Of a DNA stretch of 5,652 nucleotides, positions 1 to 5,526 are shown piece after piece; the first letter of the stretch is position 1, and each line of letters starts with the position of its first letter. The notes under the pieces were generated by a model. It saw only the letters and a list, made by a program, of their open reading frames with translations, had not been told where the DNA came from and made no database searches. Source of the DNA: Deltaproteobacteria bacterium (lineage in GTDB: Bacteria > Desulfobacterota > DSM-4660 > Desulfatiglandales > HGW-15); NCBI GenBank assembly GCA_024641835.1, contig JAHECH010000325.1:1-5652 (forward strand), written 5' to 3'. The position numbers and the translations under genes were made by a program.

Positions 1-2
1 TC

Positions 3-683
3 ATTCCTGCTGCTGGTGCGGGTGTACGCATGGGCGGCGGAAAGGCCAAGCAATTCCTTCAGATCAAGGGGAAGCCCATTCTCGCTCTGACACTTGAAAA
101 ATTCCAGGCCTGTCCAGCCATCCATGCCATTATCGCGGTTGTTCCTCCGAAGTTGGTGGATTTCAGCAGAAGGGAAATCGTTGAAAAATACAAGCTCACA
201 AAGGTGGCTCAAGTCGTCCCTGGCGGCAGAAGACGCCAGGATTCTGTTCGGTTGGGTATTGAGGCTTCAAAAGGCCAGTATAATATTGTTCTCATCCATG
301 ACGGTGTCAGGCCTTTCATTGAAGAGTCACTCATCAGTAAAGCAGTATCTGCGGCTGGGAGACACAGGGCCGTGATCGCTGCCATGCCTGCGAGAGAGAC
401 GGTAAAAGAAGTGGATGAAAGCGGGCTGGTCGTAAAGACCTATGACCGAAGGTGGGTCTGGTTGGTTCAAACACCGCAGGTTTTCCGGTACAGGGATATC
501 CATAAGGCTCACCAGCGGGCGGTCGAAGAGGGATGGGAAGAAATGACGGACGATGCTTTGCTCATGGAAAAGATGGGCATCGCCATCAAGGTCATAGAAG
601 GCTCGGAACAGAACATCAAGATCACCACACCAAAGGATCTGAAACTGGCCGAGTATATTCTGCAAGTGAGACGCAAAGAATAA
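3..683 (+). CDS. ispD: 2-C-methyl-D-erythritol 4-phosphate cytidylyltransferase (5'-partial)
   Basis: Cytosolic enzyme of the MEP isoprenoid pathway; it joins CTP and methylerythritol phosphate to give CDP-methylerythritol. The reading frame is open to the window edge, so the start codon lies upstream. The first visible residues, IPAAGAGVRMG, are the nucleotide-binding loop, which precludes the ATG at 30 as the true start. Counting from the isoleucine at base 3, one sees the loop lysine in KAKQFL (K16), GGRRRQDSV (about 74-82), the metal/substrate motif HDGVRP (99-104), the arginine before WVWLVQTPQVF (about 149), TDDALLME (182-189) and NIKITTPKD with its lysine (K206). The 226 visible residues fit a family length near 230, so only a few codons are missing. 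The usual partner ispF does not follow; hemC is next after 79 bases. No frameshift or lost catalytic residue is seen. Confidence 0.96.
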   Translation: MPAAGAGVRMGGGKAKQFLQIKGKPILALTLEKFQACPAIHAIIAVVPPKLVDFSRREIVEKYKLTKVAQVVPGGRRRQDSVRLGIEASKGQYNIVLIHDGVRPFIEESLISKAVSAAGRHRAVIAAMPARETVKEVDESGLVVKTYDRRWVWLVQTPQVFRYRDIHKAHQRAVEEGWEEMTDDALLMEKMGIAIKVIEGSEQNIKITTPKDLKLAEYILQVRRKE

Positions 684-699
684 CTCTGTTTTCTATTTC

Positions 700-724
700 T
701 GCTGGGAGAGCGCAGCATCTTTTA
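700..724 (+). terminator. Possible weak terminator hairpin after ispD
   Basis: A 5-bp stem TGCTG/CAGCA encloses an 8-base loop (GGAGAGCG) and is followed by TCTTTTA. It begins 16 bases past the ispD stop. The stem is short and the T tract is interrupted, so this could be a weak or partial terminator, or chance. If it works, hemC needs its own promoter inside the 79-base gap, and no convincing one is visible. Confidence 0.3.
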
Positions 725-762
725 TGCGTTTAGATACTTCAACTTAGTCAAGGCATCGATTC

Positions 763-1686
763 ATGCTGTTACGTATTGGGACCAGAGGAAGTCAACTCGC
801 CCTCGCTCAGAGTCAATGGGTGAAAGAAAAAATAGGTGTGAAATACTCTGAGGTGAGAGTGGAGTTGGTGAGAATAAAAACCAAAGGCGATAAAATCCTG
901 GGCTCCCCTCTCAGTAAAATCGGAGGAAAGGGCCTGTTCGTCAAAGAAATCGAAGACGCCCTGCTTAGGAAAGATGTTGATATCGCTGTTCACAGCATGA
1001 AGGATGTGCCTGCGGAGCTGCCGGAGGGCCTCGAGATCTCCCTGTTTCCTATGAGAGAAGATCCGAGGGATGCCTTTGTTTCTAACGCCTATGAGAGCAT
1101 CCAGGATCTGCCTAAGGGAGCATCGGTCGGAACAGGGAGTTTGAGGCGTTCGGCCCAACTGCTCCGCCTGCGTCCCGATCTTCGTGTCATTCCCATGAGG
1201 GGCAATGTCGATACCCGCCTGAAGAAGATGGAATCGGGTGATCTTCAGGCCGTTATTCTTGCTTCTGCCGGTTTACGGCGGCTCGGCCTTGAAAAAAGAA
1301 TCAGCCAGGTTCTTCCCACGGAGATGTTTCTCCCGGCCATTGGCCAGGGGGTGCTCGGGCTGGAAATCAGAAAGGCTGATCACTCACTGCGAAACCAGCT
1401 TGGGTTTTTGAACCACCAAGAGACGGAATTGACGCTGAGAGCAGAGAGAGGTTTTCTCAAGGAACTGAAAGGAGGGTGTCAAGTCCCGATTGCCGGGTAC
1501 GGGAGACTTGATGGAGACAAACTGCTTCTTCAAGGCATGGTCGCGAACTTGGATGGAAGTGAGCTGATTAGGGATGAAGCTGTCGGCCCAAAGAAGAGAC
1601 CGGAAGAGATAGGCGTTCAGCTTGCCAGAAAAATGCTCGCCTTAGGAGCAGACAAGATACTCCAGCAAATCTACGGGAGAGCATAA
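763..1686 (+). CDS. hemC: Hydroxymethylbilane synthase (porphobilinogen deaminase)
   Basis: Cytosolic enzyme that polymerises four porphobilinogens into hydroxymethylbilane, the step before HemD. At 307 residues it has full family length. Visible motifs in order: RIGTRGSQLALAQ (4-16), KTKGDK (39-44), GKGLFVKEIE (55-64), HSMKDVP (77-83) with catalytic Asp81, REDPRDAF (98-105), GTGSLRRSAQ (123-132), RGNVDTRLKK (146-155), LPAIGQG (190-196) and the cofactor loop GGCQVP (237-242). Cys239 should carry the dipyrromethane cofactor, and the substrate-binding arginines 8, 128, 129, 146 and 152 are all present. The ATG at 763 is chosen because the glycine-rich motif begins at once, as in relatives; a modest AAGG (750-753) precedes it by nine bases. 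The product feeds the cobA-hemD gene directly downstream. Confidence 0.98.
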   Translation: MLLRIGTRGSQLALAQSQWVKEKIGVKYSEVRVELVRIKTKGDKILGSPLSKIGGKGLFVKEIEDALLRKDVDIAVHSMKDVPAELPEGLEISLFPMREDPRDAFVSNAYESIQDLPKGASVGTGSLRRSAQLLRLRPDLRVIPMRGNVDTRLKKMESGDLQAVILASAGLRRLGLEKRISQVLPTEMFLPAIGQGVLGLEIRKADHSLRNQLGFLNHQETELTLRAERGFLKELKGGCQVPIAGYGRLDGDKLLLQGMVANLDGSELIRDEAVGPKKRPEEIGVQLARKMLALGADKILQQIYGRA

Positions 1687-1701
1687 CTGACTTGCGATAC
1701 C

Positions 1702-1729
1702 GCTAGGACGATGTGCCTAGCTTCTTCTT
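1702..1729 (+). terminator. Possible weak terminator hairpin after hemC
   Basis: A perfect 6-bp inverted repeat, GCTAGG (1702-1707) and CCTAGC (1716-1721), encloses an 8-base loop and is followed by the pyrimidine tract TTCTTCTT. It lies 15 bases after the hemC stop. The tract is not a clean T run, so termination would be partial at best. hemC and cobA-hemD may still share a transcript. Confidence 0.3.
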
Positions 1730-1747
1730 ATGGCCCTTGAGTGTTTG

Positions 1748-1792
1748 AATTTTGGATCTGTTTAGGATTTCGTGCTTTGGATTTCGGATTTC
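1748..1792 (+). repeat. Short degenerate repeat of GGATTTC units
   Basis: The hemC to cobA-hemD gap contains three exact copies of GGATTTC (1765-1771, 1779-1785, 1786-1792). A degenerate GGATCT lies at 1754-1759, within a T-rich stretch starting GAATTTTGG. The last two copies are directly adjacent and the first is 14 bases earlier. No open frame or dyad symmetry explains it. Strings of this flavour recur between genes in some deltaproteobacterial genomes, as far as I recall, but that was not checked. Confidence 0.45.
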
Positions 1793-1832
1793 CTAAGTGA
1801 AAGGGGAGAAGACAAAGCTGGGGACTTAAGCT

Positions 1833-3392
1833 ATGGCTTCACAGCGAAAAGGAAAGGTGTACCTGGTAGGTGCCGGTCCTGGTGATCCAGGCCTCCTGAC
1901 CCTCAAAGCAAAAGAATGTATTGAGAAGGCTGACGCGATTGTCTATGACCACCTGGCAAACCCTTCCTTCCTTCAGTACGCGCAATCGCAGTCAGAAATC
2001 ATCTACGTGGGCAAAGAAGGAAGCGCCCACACCCTGAGCCAGGATGAGATCAACAGGCTCATGGTTGAGAGAGCCCGAGAAGGTTTGATGGTGGTTCGGC
2101 TCAAAGGGGGCGATCCATTCATGTTTGGAAGGGGGGGTGAAGAGGCGCAAGAACTCGTCAAGGCGGAAATCCCTTTCGAAGTCATCCCTGGAGTGACATC
2201 AGCCATTGCAGTGCCTGCTTATGCAGGAATTCCTCTCACCCATCGAGATTACACCTCTACTGTGGCTTTCGTGACAGGCCATGAAGACCCTGCCAAAGAA
2301 AGATCAGAGATCGCCTGGGATAAGCTGGCAACCGCTACGGGAACCCTCGTCTTTCTCATGGGCGTCGGGAATTTACCCAGCATAGCCAAAAACCTTATGG
2401 ATCATGGTCGTTCTGCAGAGACACCTGTGGCCGTGATTCAAAGAGGGACGGTGCCGCAGCAGAGGACTGTTACAGGTGTTCTCCGGGATGTTGCCGAAAA
2501 GGCTAAGAAAGAAGAGATCAGGCCCCCTGCCATCATTGTGGTGGGCGAGGTAGTCGGCTTAAGAAAGGATTTGGACTGGTATGAAAAGAAGCCTCTCTTT
2601 GGCAAAAGGATCGTGGTGACCAGGGCTAGGGAACAGGCGAGCAGCTTTTTGGCAGGACTGTCCGAGTTGGGAGCAGAGTGCATCGAATTTCCCACAATAA
2701 AGATCATTCCTCCAACGAATTGGAGGGAGCTGGACAGGGCGATCAAATCTCTTAAGGATTACCACTGGGTGCTGTTCACGAGCGTCAACGGGGTGAAATA
2801 TTTCTTCGAGAGGTTAGGCGCGGCAGGCATGGATGTGAGGGAGTTGAGAGGAATCAAGGTTGGGGCCATAGGGTCAAAAACAGCTGAGGCTGTCCAGGAA
2901 AAGGGAATAGGCCCGGATCTTGTTCCAGATGAGTATCGGGCCGAAGCTGCCGTGGAAGCCTTTAAGCACCGAAGAGTAAAAGGCAAAAGAATTCTTTTGC
3001 CAAGGGCAGCCGAAGCAAGGGAGCTTCTGCCGGAAGAGCTGGAGAAAATGGGGGCCCGGGTGGATGTGGTCAAAGCATACCGGACCGTGAAGCCGGACAA
3101 CGAGAGGGCGAGGGTAAAGGATCTGCTTGAAAAGGGAGAGATCCATATGGTCACCTTCACCAGTTCTTCCACAGTGAGCAACTTTGTTGAGATGTTTGAG
3201 GCGGAAGGGAATAAGTTCTTGAAGTGGATGGAAAGGGTGGCAGTGGCTTGCATCGGGCCGGTGACAGCCAGGACTGCGGAAGAGAGAAGCCTTACCGTGA
3301 GTGCTGTTGCTCCGGAATATACCATCGAAGCCCTCACCCGGGCCATTGTGGATTATTTTGCTTCCCCGGCGGGACAGGCCTCAGACCAGTGA
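1833..3392 (+). CDS. cobA-hemD: Bifunctional uroporphyrinogen-III C-methyltransferase / uroporphyrinogen-III synthase
   Basis: A 519-residue fusion of two tetrapyrrole enzymes. Residues about 7-250 are CobA/SUMT, which uses S-adenosylmethionine to methylate uroporphyrinogen III twice, giving precorrin-2. Its motifs are VGAGPGDPGLLTLKA (12-26), VVRLKGGDPFMFGRGGEE (87-104), PGVTSAIAVPAYAGIPLTHR (119-138), LMGVGNL (175-181), QRGT (203-206) and PPAIIVVGEVV (231-241). Residues about 256-510 are HemD, which closes and inverts ring D of hydroxymethylbilane. This less conserved fold shows GKRIVVTRAREQA (257-269), LFTSVNG (314-320), YRTV (416-419), TFTSSSTVSNF (441-451) and CIGPVTARTA (473-482). The start at 1833 has GGGGA (1820-1824) eight bases upstream. 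No CysG-type dehydrogenase/ferrochelatase part is present, so precorrin-2 oxidation must be encoded elsewhere. Gene order matches flow: HemC product goes to the HemD half, then the CobA half. Confidence 0.97.
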   Translation: MASQRKGKVYLVGAGPGDPGLLTLKAKECIEKADAIVYDHLANPSFLQYAQSQSEIIYVGKEGSAHTLSQDEINRLMVERAREGLMVVRLKGGDPFMFGRGGEEAQELVKAEIPFEVIPGVTSAIAVPAYAGIPLTHRDYTSTVAFVTGHEDPAKERSEIAWDKLATATGTLVFLMGVGNLPSIAKNLMDHGRSAETPVAVIQRGTVPQQRTVTGVLRDVAEKAKKEEIRPPAIIVVGEVVGLRKDLDWYEKKPLFGKRIVVTRAREQASSFLAGLSELGAECIEFPTIKIIPPTNWRELDRAIKSLKDYHWVLFTSVNGVKYFFERLGAAGMDVRELRGIKVGAIGSKTAEAVQEKGIGPDLVPDEYRAEAAVEAFKHRRVKGKRILLPRAAEARELLPEELEKMGARVDVVKAYRTVKPDNERARVKDLLEKGEIHMVTFTSSSTVSNFVEMFEAEGNKFLKWMERVAVACIGPVTARTAEERSLTVSAVAPEYTIEALTRAIVDYFASPAGQASDQ

Positions 3393-3399
3393 GTTCATC

Positions 3400-4209
3400 A
3401 TGATTGGCGTCTTTGATTCAGGGATTGGCGGCCTGACCGTACTGCGGTCATTCCTGCGAGATTTGCCGGAGTATGACTACGTTTACCTTGGCGACAATGC
3501 CCGTACGCCTTACGGTAACAAGTCGCTCGATATTATCTATGAGTATACCCGTCAGGCGGTCGGCTTTCTTTTTGATCAAGGATGTATGCTCATCATTCTG
3601 GCGTGCAATACAGCATCGGCCAAAGCTCTCAGAAAAATCCAGCAGCAGTGGTTGCCCTCCTATTTCCCGGACCGCCGTGTCTTGGGTGTTGTGATTCCCC
3701 TTGCAGAAGCGGGTGTTGAAGTGACCCGTTTCGGCCGCATCGGTGTGATCGGCACCCGGGCGACGATCGAGTCGAAAGTCTACGAGCAGGAGCTGGAGAA
3801 GCTCAGAGGCGGTCTGAAGGTCCACGGCTTGGCATGCCCTCTGCTGGTGCCTCTAGTGGAAGAAGGTTGGGTCGGTAAGCCTGAAACCAATATGATCCTG
3901 AAGAAATACTTGCAGCGTCTCAAGGATGCAAAGGTTGACACCCTCATCCTGGGCTGTACTCACTACCCCTTTTTGCAGCACGATATTGAGAGGATCATGG
4001 GGAAAAACTGCAAGATACTGAACGGCCCGGACATCGTGTCTCAGAAGCTGAAGGACTACCTCCATCGCCATCCTGAAATTGAAGGCAGGGTATCCAGAAA
4101 AGGAAGGATCACGTTCTTCACGACAGATGATCCAGGGAGATTCAAACTGTTTGGGGAGAAATTCCTATGTCAAAGAATTGCCGGAGTAGAGAAAGTGACG
4201 CTGGGATAG
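3400..4209 (+). CDS. murI: Glutamate racemase
   Basis: Cytosolic cofactor-independent racemase that supplies D-glutamate for peptidoglycan. The chosen product has 269 residues, a normal length. Motifs: GVFDSGIGGLTVL (3-15) with Asp6 and Ser7, YLGDNARTPYG (29-39), ACNTASAKAL (68-77) with catalytic Cys69, GVIGTRATI (115-123), PLVEEGW (151-157) and LGCTHYPFL (184-192) with the second catalytic Cys186 and His188. An in-frame ATG at 3301 would add 33 residues, but they are encoded inside cobA-hemD and precede the conserved N-terminus, so the ATG at 3400 is preferred. The gap to the cobA-hemD stop is 7 bases and the Shine-Dalgarno signal is weak, which suggests translational coupling. The C-terminus, TTDDPGRFKLFGEKFL (241-256), is family-like and intact. 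Confidence 0.97.
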   Translation: MIGVFDSGIGGLTVLRSFLRDLPEYDYVYLGDNARTPYGNKSLDIIYEYTRQAVGFLFDQGCMLIILACNTASAKALRKIQQQWLPSYFPDRRVLGVVIPLAEAGVEVTRFGRIGVIGTRATIESKVYEQELEKLRGGLKVHGLACPLLVPLVEEGWVGKPETNMILKKYLQRLKDAKVDTLILGCTHYPFLQHDIERIMGKNCKILNGPDIVSQKLKDYLHRHPEIEGRVSRKGRITFFTTDDPGRFKLFGEKFLCQRIAGVEKVTLG

Positions 4210-4215
4210 TTGGAC

Positions 4216-4234
4216 GATAGGCAGCTGAGCTATC
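4216..4234 (+). terminator. Small hairpin just after murI
   Basis: GATAGGC (4216-4222) can pair with GCTATC (4229-4234) with one bulged G and a 6-base loop. It sits 7 bases after the murI stop, where an operon end is expected. No T tract follows, so it is not a standard intrinsic terminator; it may be a 3'-end stabilising hairpin or chance. Confidence 0.22.
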
Positions 4235-4295
4235 CGTAGAACTCCGACAATCTACATATAACTTGCATATCAAAATACTTTATCCTGATGAGAAA

Positions 4296-4486
4296 ATGTT
4301 ATTTCTGGTCGCTCCAGGCGGTGCTCCATTTGTCCTATACCCCGCCACAATTGGAGATTATTATGGCGCATCGAATGTAACGACTAGCTACGGATCACCT
4401 GCACGGGGAGAGGGATTCCAATGATAAACGTGGGAGCTCTTTTTTCGTCATGGCTGTCTATCATGCTGATTCTTTTCAAGTTATGA
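4296..4486 (+). pseudogene. Decayed fragment of an OFA-type MFS transporter
   Basis: The frame from 4296 to 4424 encodes 42 residues containing GGAPFVLYPATIGDYYG followed by ASNVTTSYG. This matches from memory the conserved loop of oxalate/formate-antiporter-like major facilitator proteins (pattern GG.F.LYPA...DY[FY]G..N....YG), which lies well into the second half of proteins of roughly 400 residues. After the YG the frame loses similarity and stops at 4422. The +2 frame from 4388 to 4483 then continues with a hydrophobic run (VGALFSSWLSIMLILFKL) before a stop at 4484, consistent with a frameshift inside a membrane protein. Neither the first part of a transporter nor a complete C-terminus is present. 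The MFS identity of the first segment is fairly secure; membership of the second segment is inferred. It is probably not functional, and the ATG at 4296 has only a poor ribosome site. Confidence 0.6.
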
Positions 4487-4490
4487 TGTA

Positions 4491-4526
4491 ACAAATTTTG
4501 TAATATTGTTTACGAATTACGACAAT
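4491..4526. promoter_or_regulatory. Candidate activator-binding region upstream of the sigma-54 promoter
   Basis: An AT-rich stretch holds a perfect 11-base palindrome ACAAATTTTGT (4491-4501). Overlapping inverted repeats follow: GTAAT (4500-4504) with ATTAC (4516-4520), and ATTGT (4505-4509) with ACAAT (4522-4526). It lies about 100-133 bases upstream of the predicted sigma-54 start, where enhancer-binding activators usually bind. The dyads and spacing are seen; the activator role is inferred. AT-rich DNA gives chance palindromes. Confidence 0.3.
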
Positions 4527-4528
4527 CC

Positions 4529-4557
4529 TTGACAACAAACGAATCCACCAACAAAAT
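4529..4557 (+). promoter_or_regulatory. Possible sigma-70-type promoter
   Basis: A perfect -35 hexamer TTGACA (4529-4534) is followed after 17 bases by CAAAAT (4552-4557), four of six matches to TATAAT. It would transcribe through the sigma-54 site toward the HAMP gene. The -10 lacks the key second-position context of strong promoters, so it is tentative. Confidence 0.25.
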
Positions 4558-4597
4558 CAAATGCTCTAAGTGCTTGAAACAGCGATTCTTTCAATTC

Positions 4598-4613
4598 TGG
4601 CAAGTATATTGCA
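4598..4613 (+). promoter_or_regulatory. Sigma-54 (RpoN) promoter
   Basis: TGGCAAGTATATTGCA matches the sigma-54 consensus TGGCACGNNNNTTGCW at every defined position except the sixth (A for C). The GG and GC elements have exactly the required spacing. Transcription should start near 4624, about 240 bases before the HAMP-protein ATG. Sigma-54 promoters need an ATP-driven enhancer-binding activator, so the downstream HAMP-protein and prepilin genes are probably conditionally expressed. This fits known sigma-54 control of pilin genes in several proteobacteria. The nearest downstream genes on this strand are those two. Confidence 0.75.
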
Positions 4614-4623
4614 AGCCACGTAT

Positions 4624-4863
4624 TTGGGTTGAAAGGCTTTGAGCCCGCGTCAGCGCACGGTAGACGGTTCATCTTGAACAGCGGGCCTGGAGAATAGCTC
4701 AGTATGTGCCACGTCGCTGATCTTGCCATCATGCCTGCAAAGCCAAATTCCCGGTTCGCTCTTGTACAGGCGTGACCTTCGCCGCTGAATTTTCCGCTGG
4801 TGGGCAATGGCAACGCCGGCTGACGACTTGGCCAAAACAACTCGGAAAGGAGACCTCAAGACG
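4624..4863 (+). promoter_or_regulatory. Long structured 5' leader of the HAMP-prepilin transcript
   Basis: About 240 bases separate the predicted sigma-54 start from the HAMP-protein start codon, with no credible gene on either strand. Local stems visible by eye are GGCT/AGCC (4635-4645, 3-base loop), GTTCA/TGAAC (4667-4679, 3-base loop) and a longer-range ATGCCTG (4731-4737) with CAGGCGT (4767-4773, one G-U pair). The base composition is richer in GC than the DNA just upstream. I compared it with the cyclic-di-GMP (GEMM-I) riboswitch pattern because such switches precede pilin genes in relatives. A TGCAAAGCC (4735-4743) is suggestive, but the rest of that motif is missing. Its function is unknown. 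Confidence 0.35.
4846..4853 (+). promoter_or_regulatory. Ribosome binding site for the HAMP-like protein
   Basis: AAAGGAGA lies 10 bases before the ATG at 4864. It selects that start over the in-frame ATG at 4807, whose only purine run (GGTGGG) is too close to serve. Confidence 0.75.
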
Positions 4864-5496
4864 ATGAACCACAGACGTCGGCGCTTTTTCGCGGTGACCA
4901 GTTCCCTTCAGTATCGATTTCTCGCCATGAGCCTCATCGCCAGTTTTATCATCGTTGCTTTCTTTGCCATCGCCGTCTTTGTACCGGATGTCCTGGAGAT
5001 GCAAAACCAGAGCCTGGGGTTTCAAACCCGGAGCGATGCAGCAAGCAGAATCCTAGAGAAAGCCTCATGGGTTTGGCCGGCAGTCCTGTCCCTCATCATT
5101 CTACTCGGGCTTCATTCTTTTCGTGCCTTTCAGAGGCTTATTGGTCCTATATATCGTTTTCGTTGCGCATTCGAGGAATTAGAAAATGGGAAAATCGTCT
5201 TTCCCCTGAGGACAAGGAAAAAGGATTACCTGCACAAGGAGGAAGAGGCTTTCAACAAAATGCTGAAGGCTTTCTTAGAAAACTTAGGAAGCATAAAAGA
5301 TTCCACTGACAACGCCTTAAAGTCCTTCAACCACATAGAAGAAATAATGACAAGAAATCCTGATTCGGGGAAAACTGCAACAGAGGTGGTCCGCTCTCAT
5401 CGCGAGCAACTCGAAAGGCTGTCCACCGCAGTCAGTTTTTTTCAACTCGAAAATGAGAGTGGGCAGCTGGAAACTCCAACCGTAACGAGCAAATGA
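4864..5496 (+). CDS. Short two-TM HAMP-like membrane protein, putative signalling or pilus-associated
   Basis: A 210-residue protein of no firmly known function. The N-terminus is very basic (RRRR at 4-7), followed by TM1 at about 19-40, a short periplasmic loop (41-67) and TM2 at about 68-85. A HAMP-like region follows: the conserved Gly-Pro pair (94-95, in RLIGPIYRF), the downstream acidic EELENGK (104-110) and charged RTRKKDYL (116-123). Residues about 125-195 are charged, heptad-like and probably coiled coil; the tail is polar. There is no methyl-accepting, kinase, cyclase or EAL output domain, so it is not a complete chemoreceptor although similar proteins are often labelled so. It is preceded by a sigma-54 promoter and followed 30 bases later by a prepilin gene, suggesting a role in pilus or pseudopilus control or assembly. 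Family placement is from memory of similar short HAMP proteins beside pilin genes in Desulfobacterota. Confidence 0.82.
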   Translation: MNHRRRRFFAVTSSLQYRFLAMSLIASFIIVAFFAIAVFVPDVLEMQNQSLGFQTRSDAASRILEKASWVWPAVLSLIILLGLHSFRAFQRLIGPIYRFRCAFEELENGKIVFPLRTRKKDYLHKEEEAFNKMLKAFLENLGSIKDSTDNALKSFNHIEEIMTRNPDSGKTATEVVRSHREQLERLSTAVSFFQLENESGQLETPTVTSK

Positions 5497-5513
5497 CTGA
5501 GGATTAATCAATC

Positions 5514-5519
5514 GGAGGA
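5514..5519 (+). promoter_or_regulatory. Strong ribosome binding site for the prepilin-like gene
   Basis: GGAGGA ends 7 bases before the GTG at 5527, an ideal spacing. It supports GTG as the start; no in-frame ATG exists before the pilin motif, and the second in-frame GTG (5545) is farther away. Confidence 0.8.
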
Positions 5520-5526
5520 CAAAGAA

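Noticed and set aside
1738..1766. Sigma-70 promoter before cobA-hemD (TTGAGT with a T-rich -10)
   Set aside because: No hexamer at proper spacing resembles TATAAT well enough, and T-rich repeat sequence makes chance matches likely.
2759..3346. 195-codon open frame antisense to the HemD half of cobA-hemD
   Set aside because: The plus strand carries clear HemD motifs throughout; the antisense product is serine/threonine/leucine-rich without domain features, as expected from a codon-bias shadow.
3301..3399. Extended murI start 33 codons upstream
   Set aside because: Those codons lie inside cobA-hemD and come before the conserved GVFDSGIGG N-terminus. Glutamate racemases normally begin a few residues before that motif.
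3829..3845. Sigma-54-like TGGCATGCCCTCTGCT inside murI
   Set aside because: The -12 part is CTGC rather than TTGC, and it sits in a conserved coding stretch (GLACPLLV) with no gene starting nearby.
4682..4779. tRNA-like strings (TAGCTCAGT at 4695-4703 and GGTTCG at 4753-4758)
   Set aside because: No acceptor stem, D-stem partner, anticodon stem or complementary T-stem can be drawn around them, so it is not a tRNA.
4731..4820. GEMM-I cyclic-di-GMP riboswitch
   Set aside because: TGCAAAGCC resembles the core, but the preceding GGCAAACC-tetraloop arm and the following AGCCGGGTTGCC element are absent in the right order. A string resembling the latter (at about 4809-4822) is only on the opposite strand.
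4517..4840. 107-codon open frame on the minus strand across the sigma-54 promoter and leader
   Set aside because: I recognise no family in its translation, no clear ribosome site precedes its ATG, and it lies opposite a strong promoter and leader. It is probably a chance frame, though a profile search would settle it.
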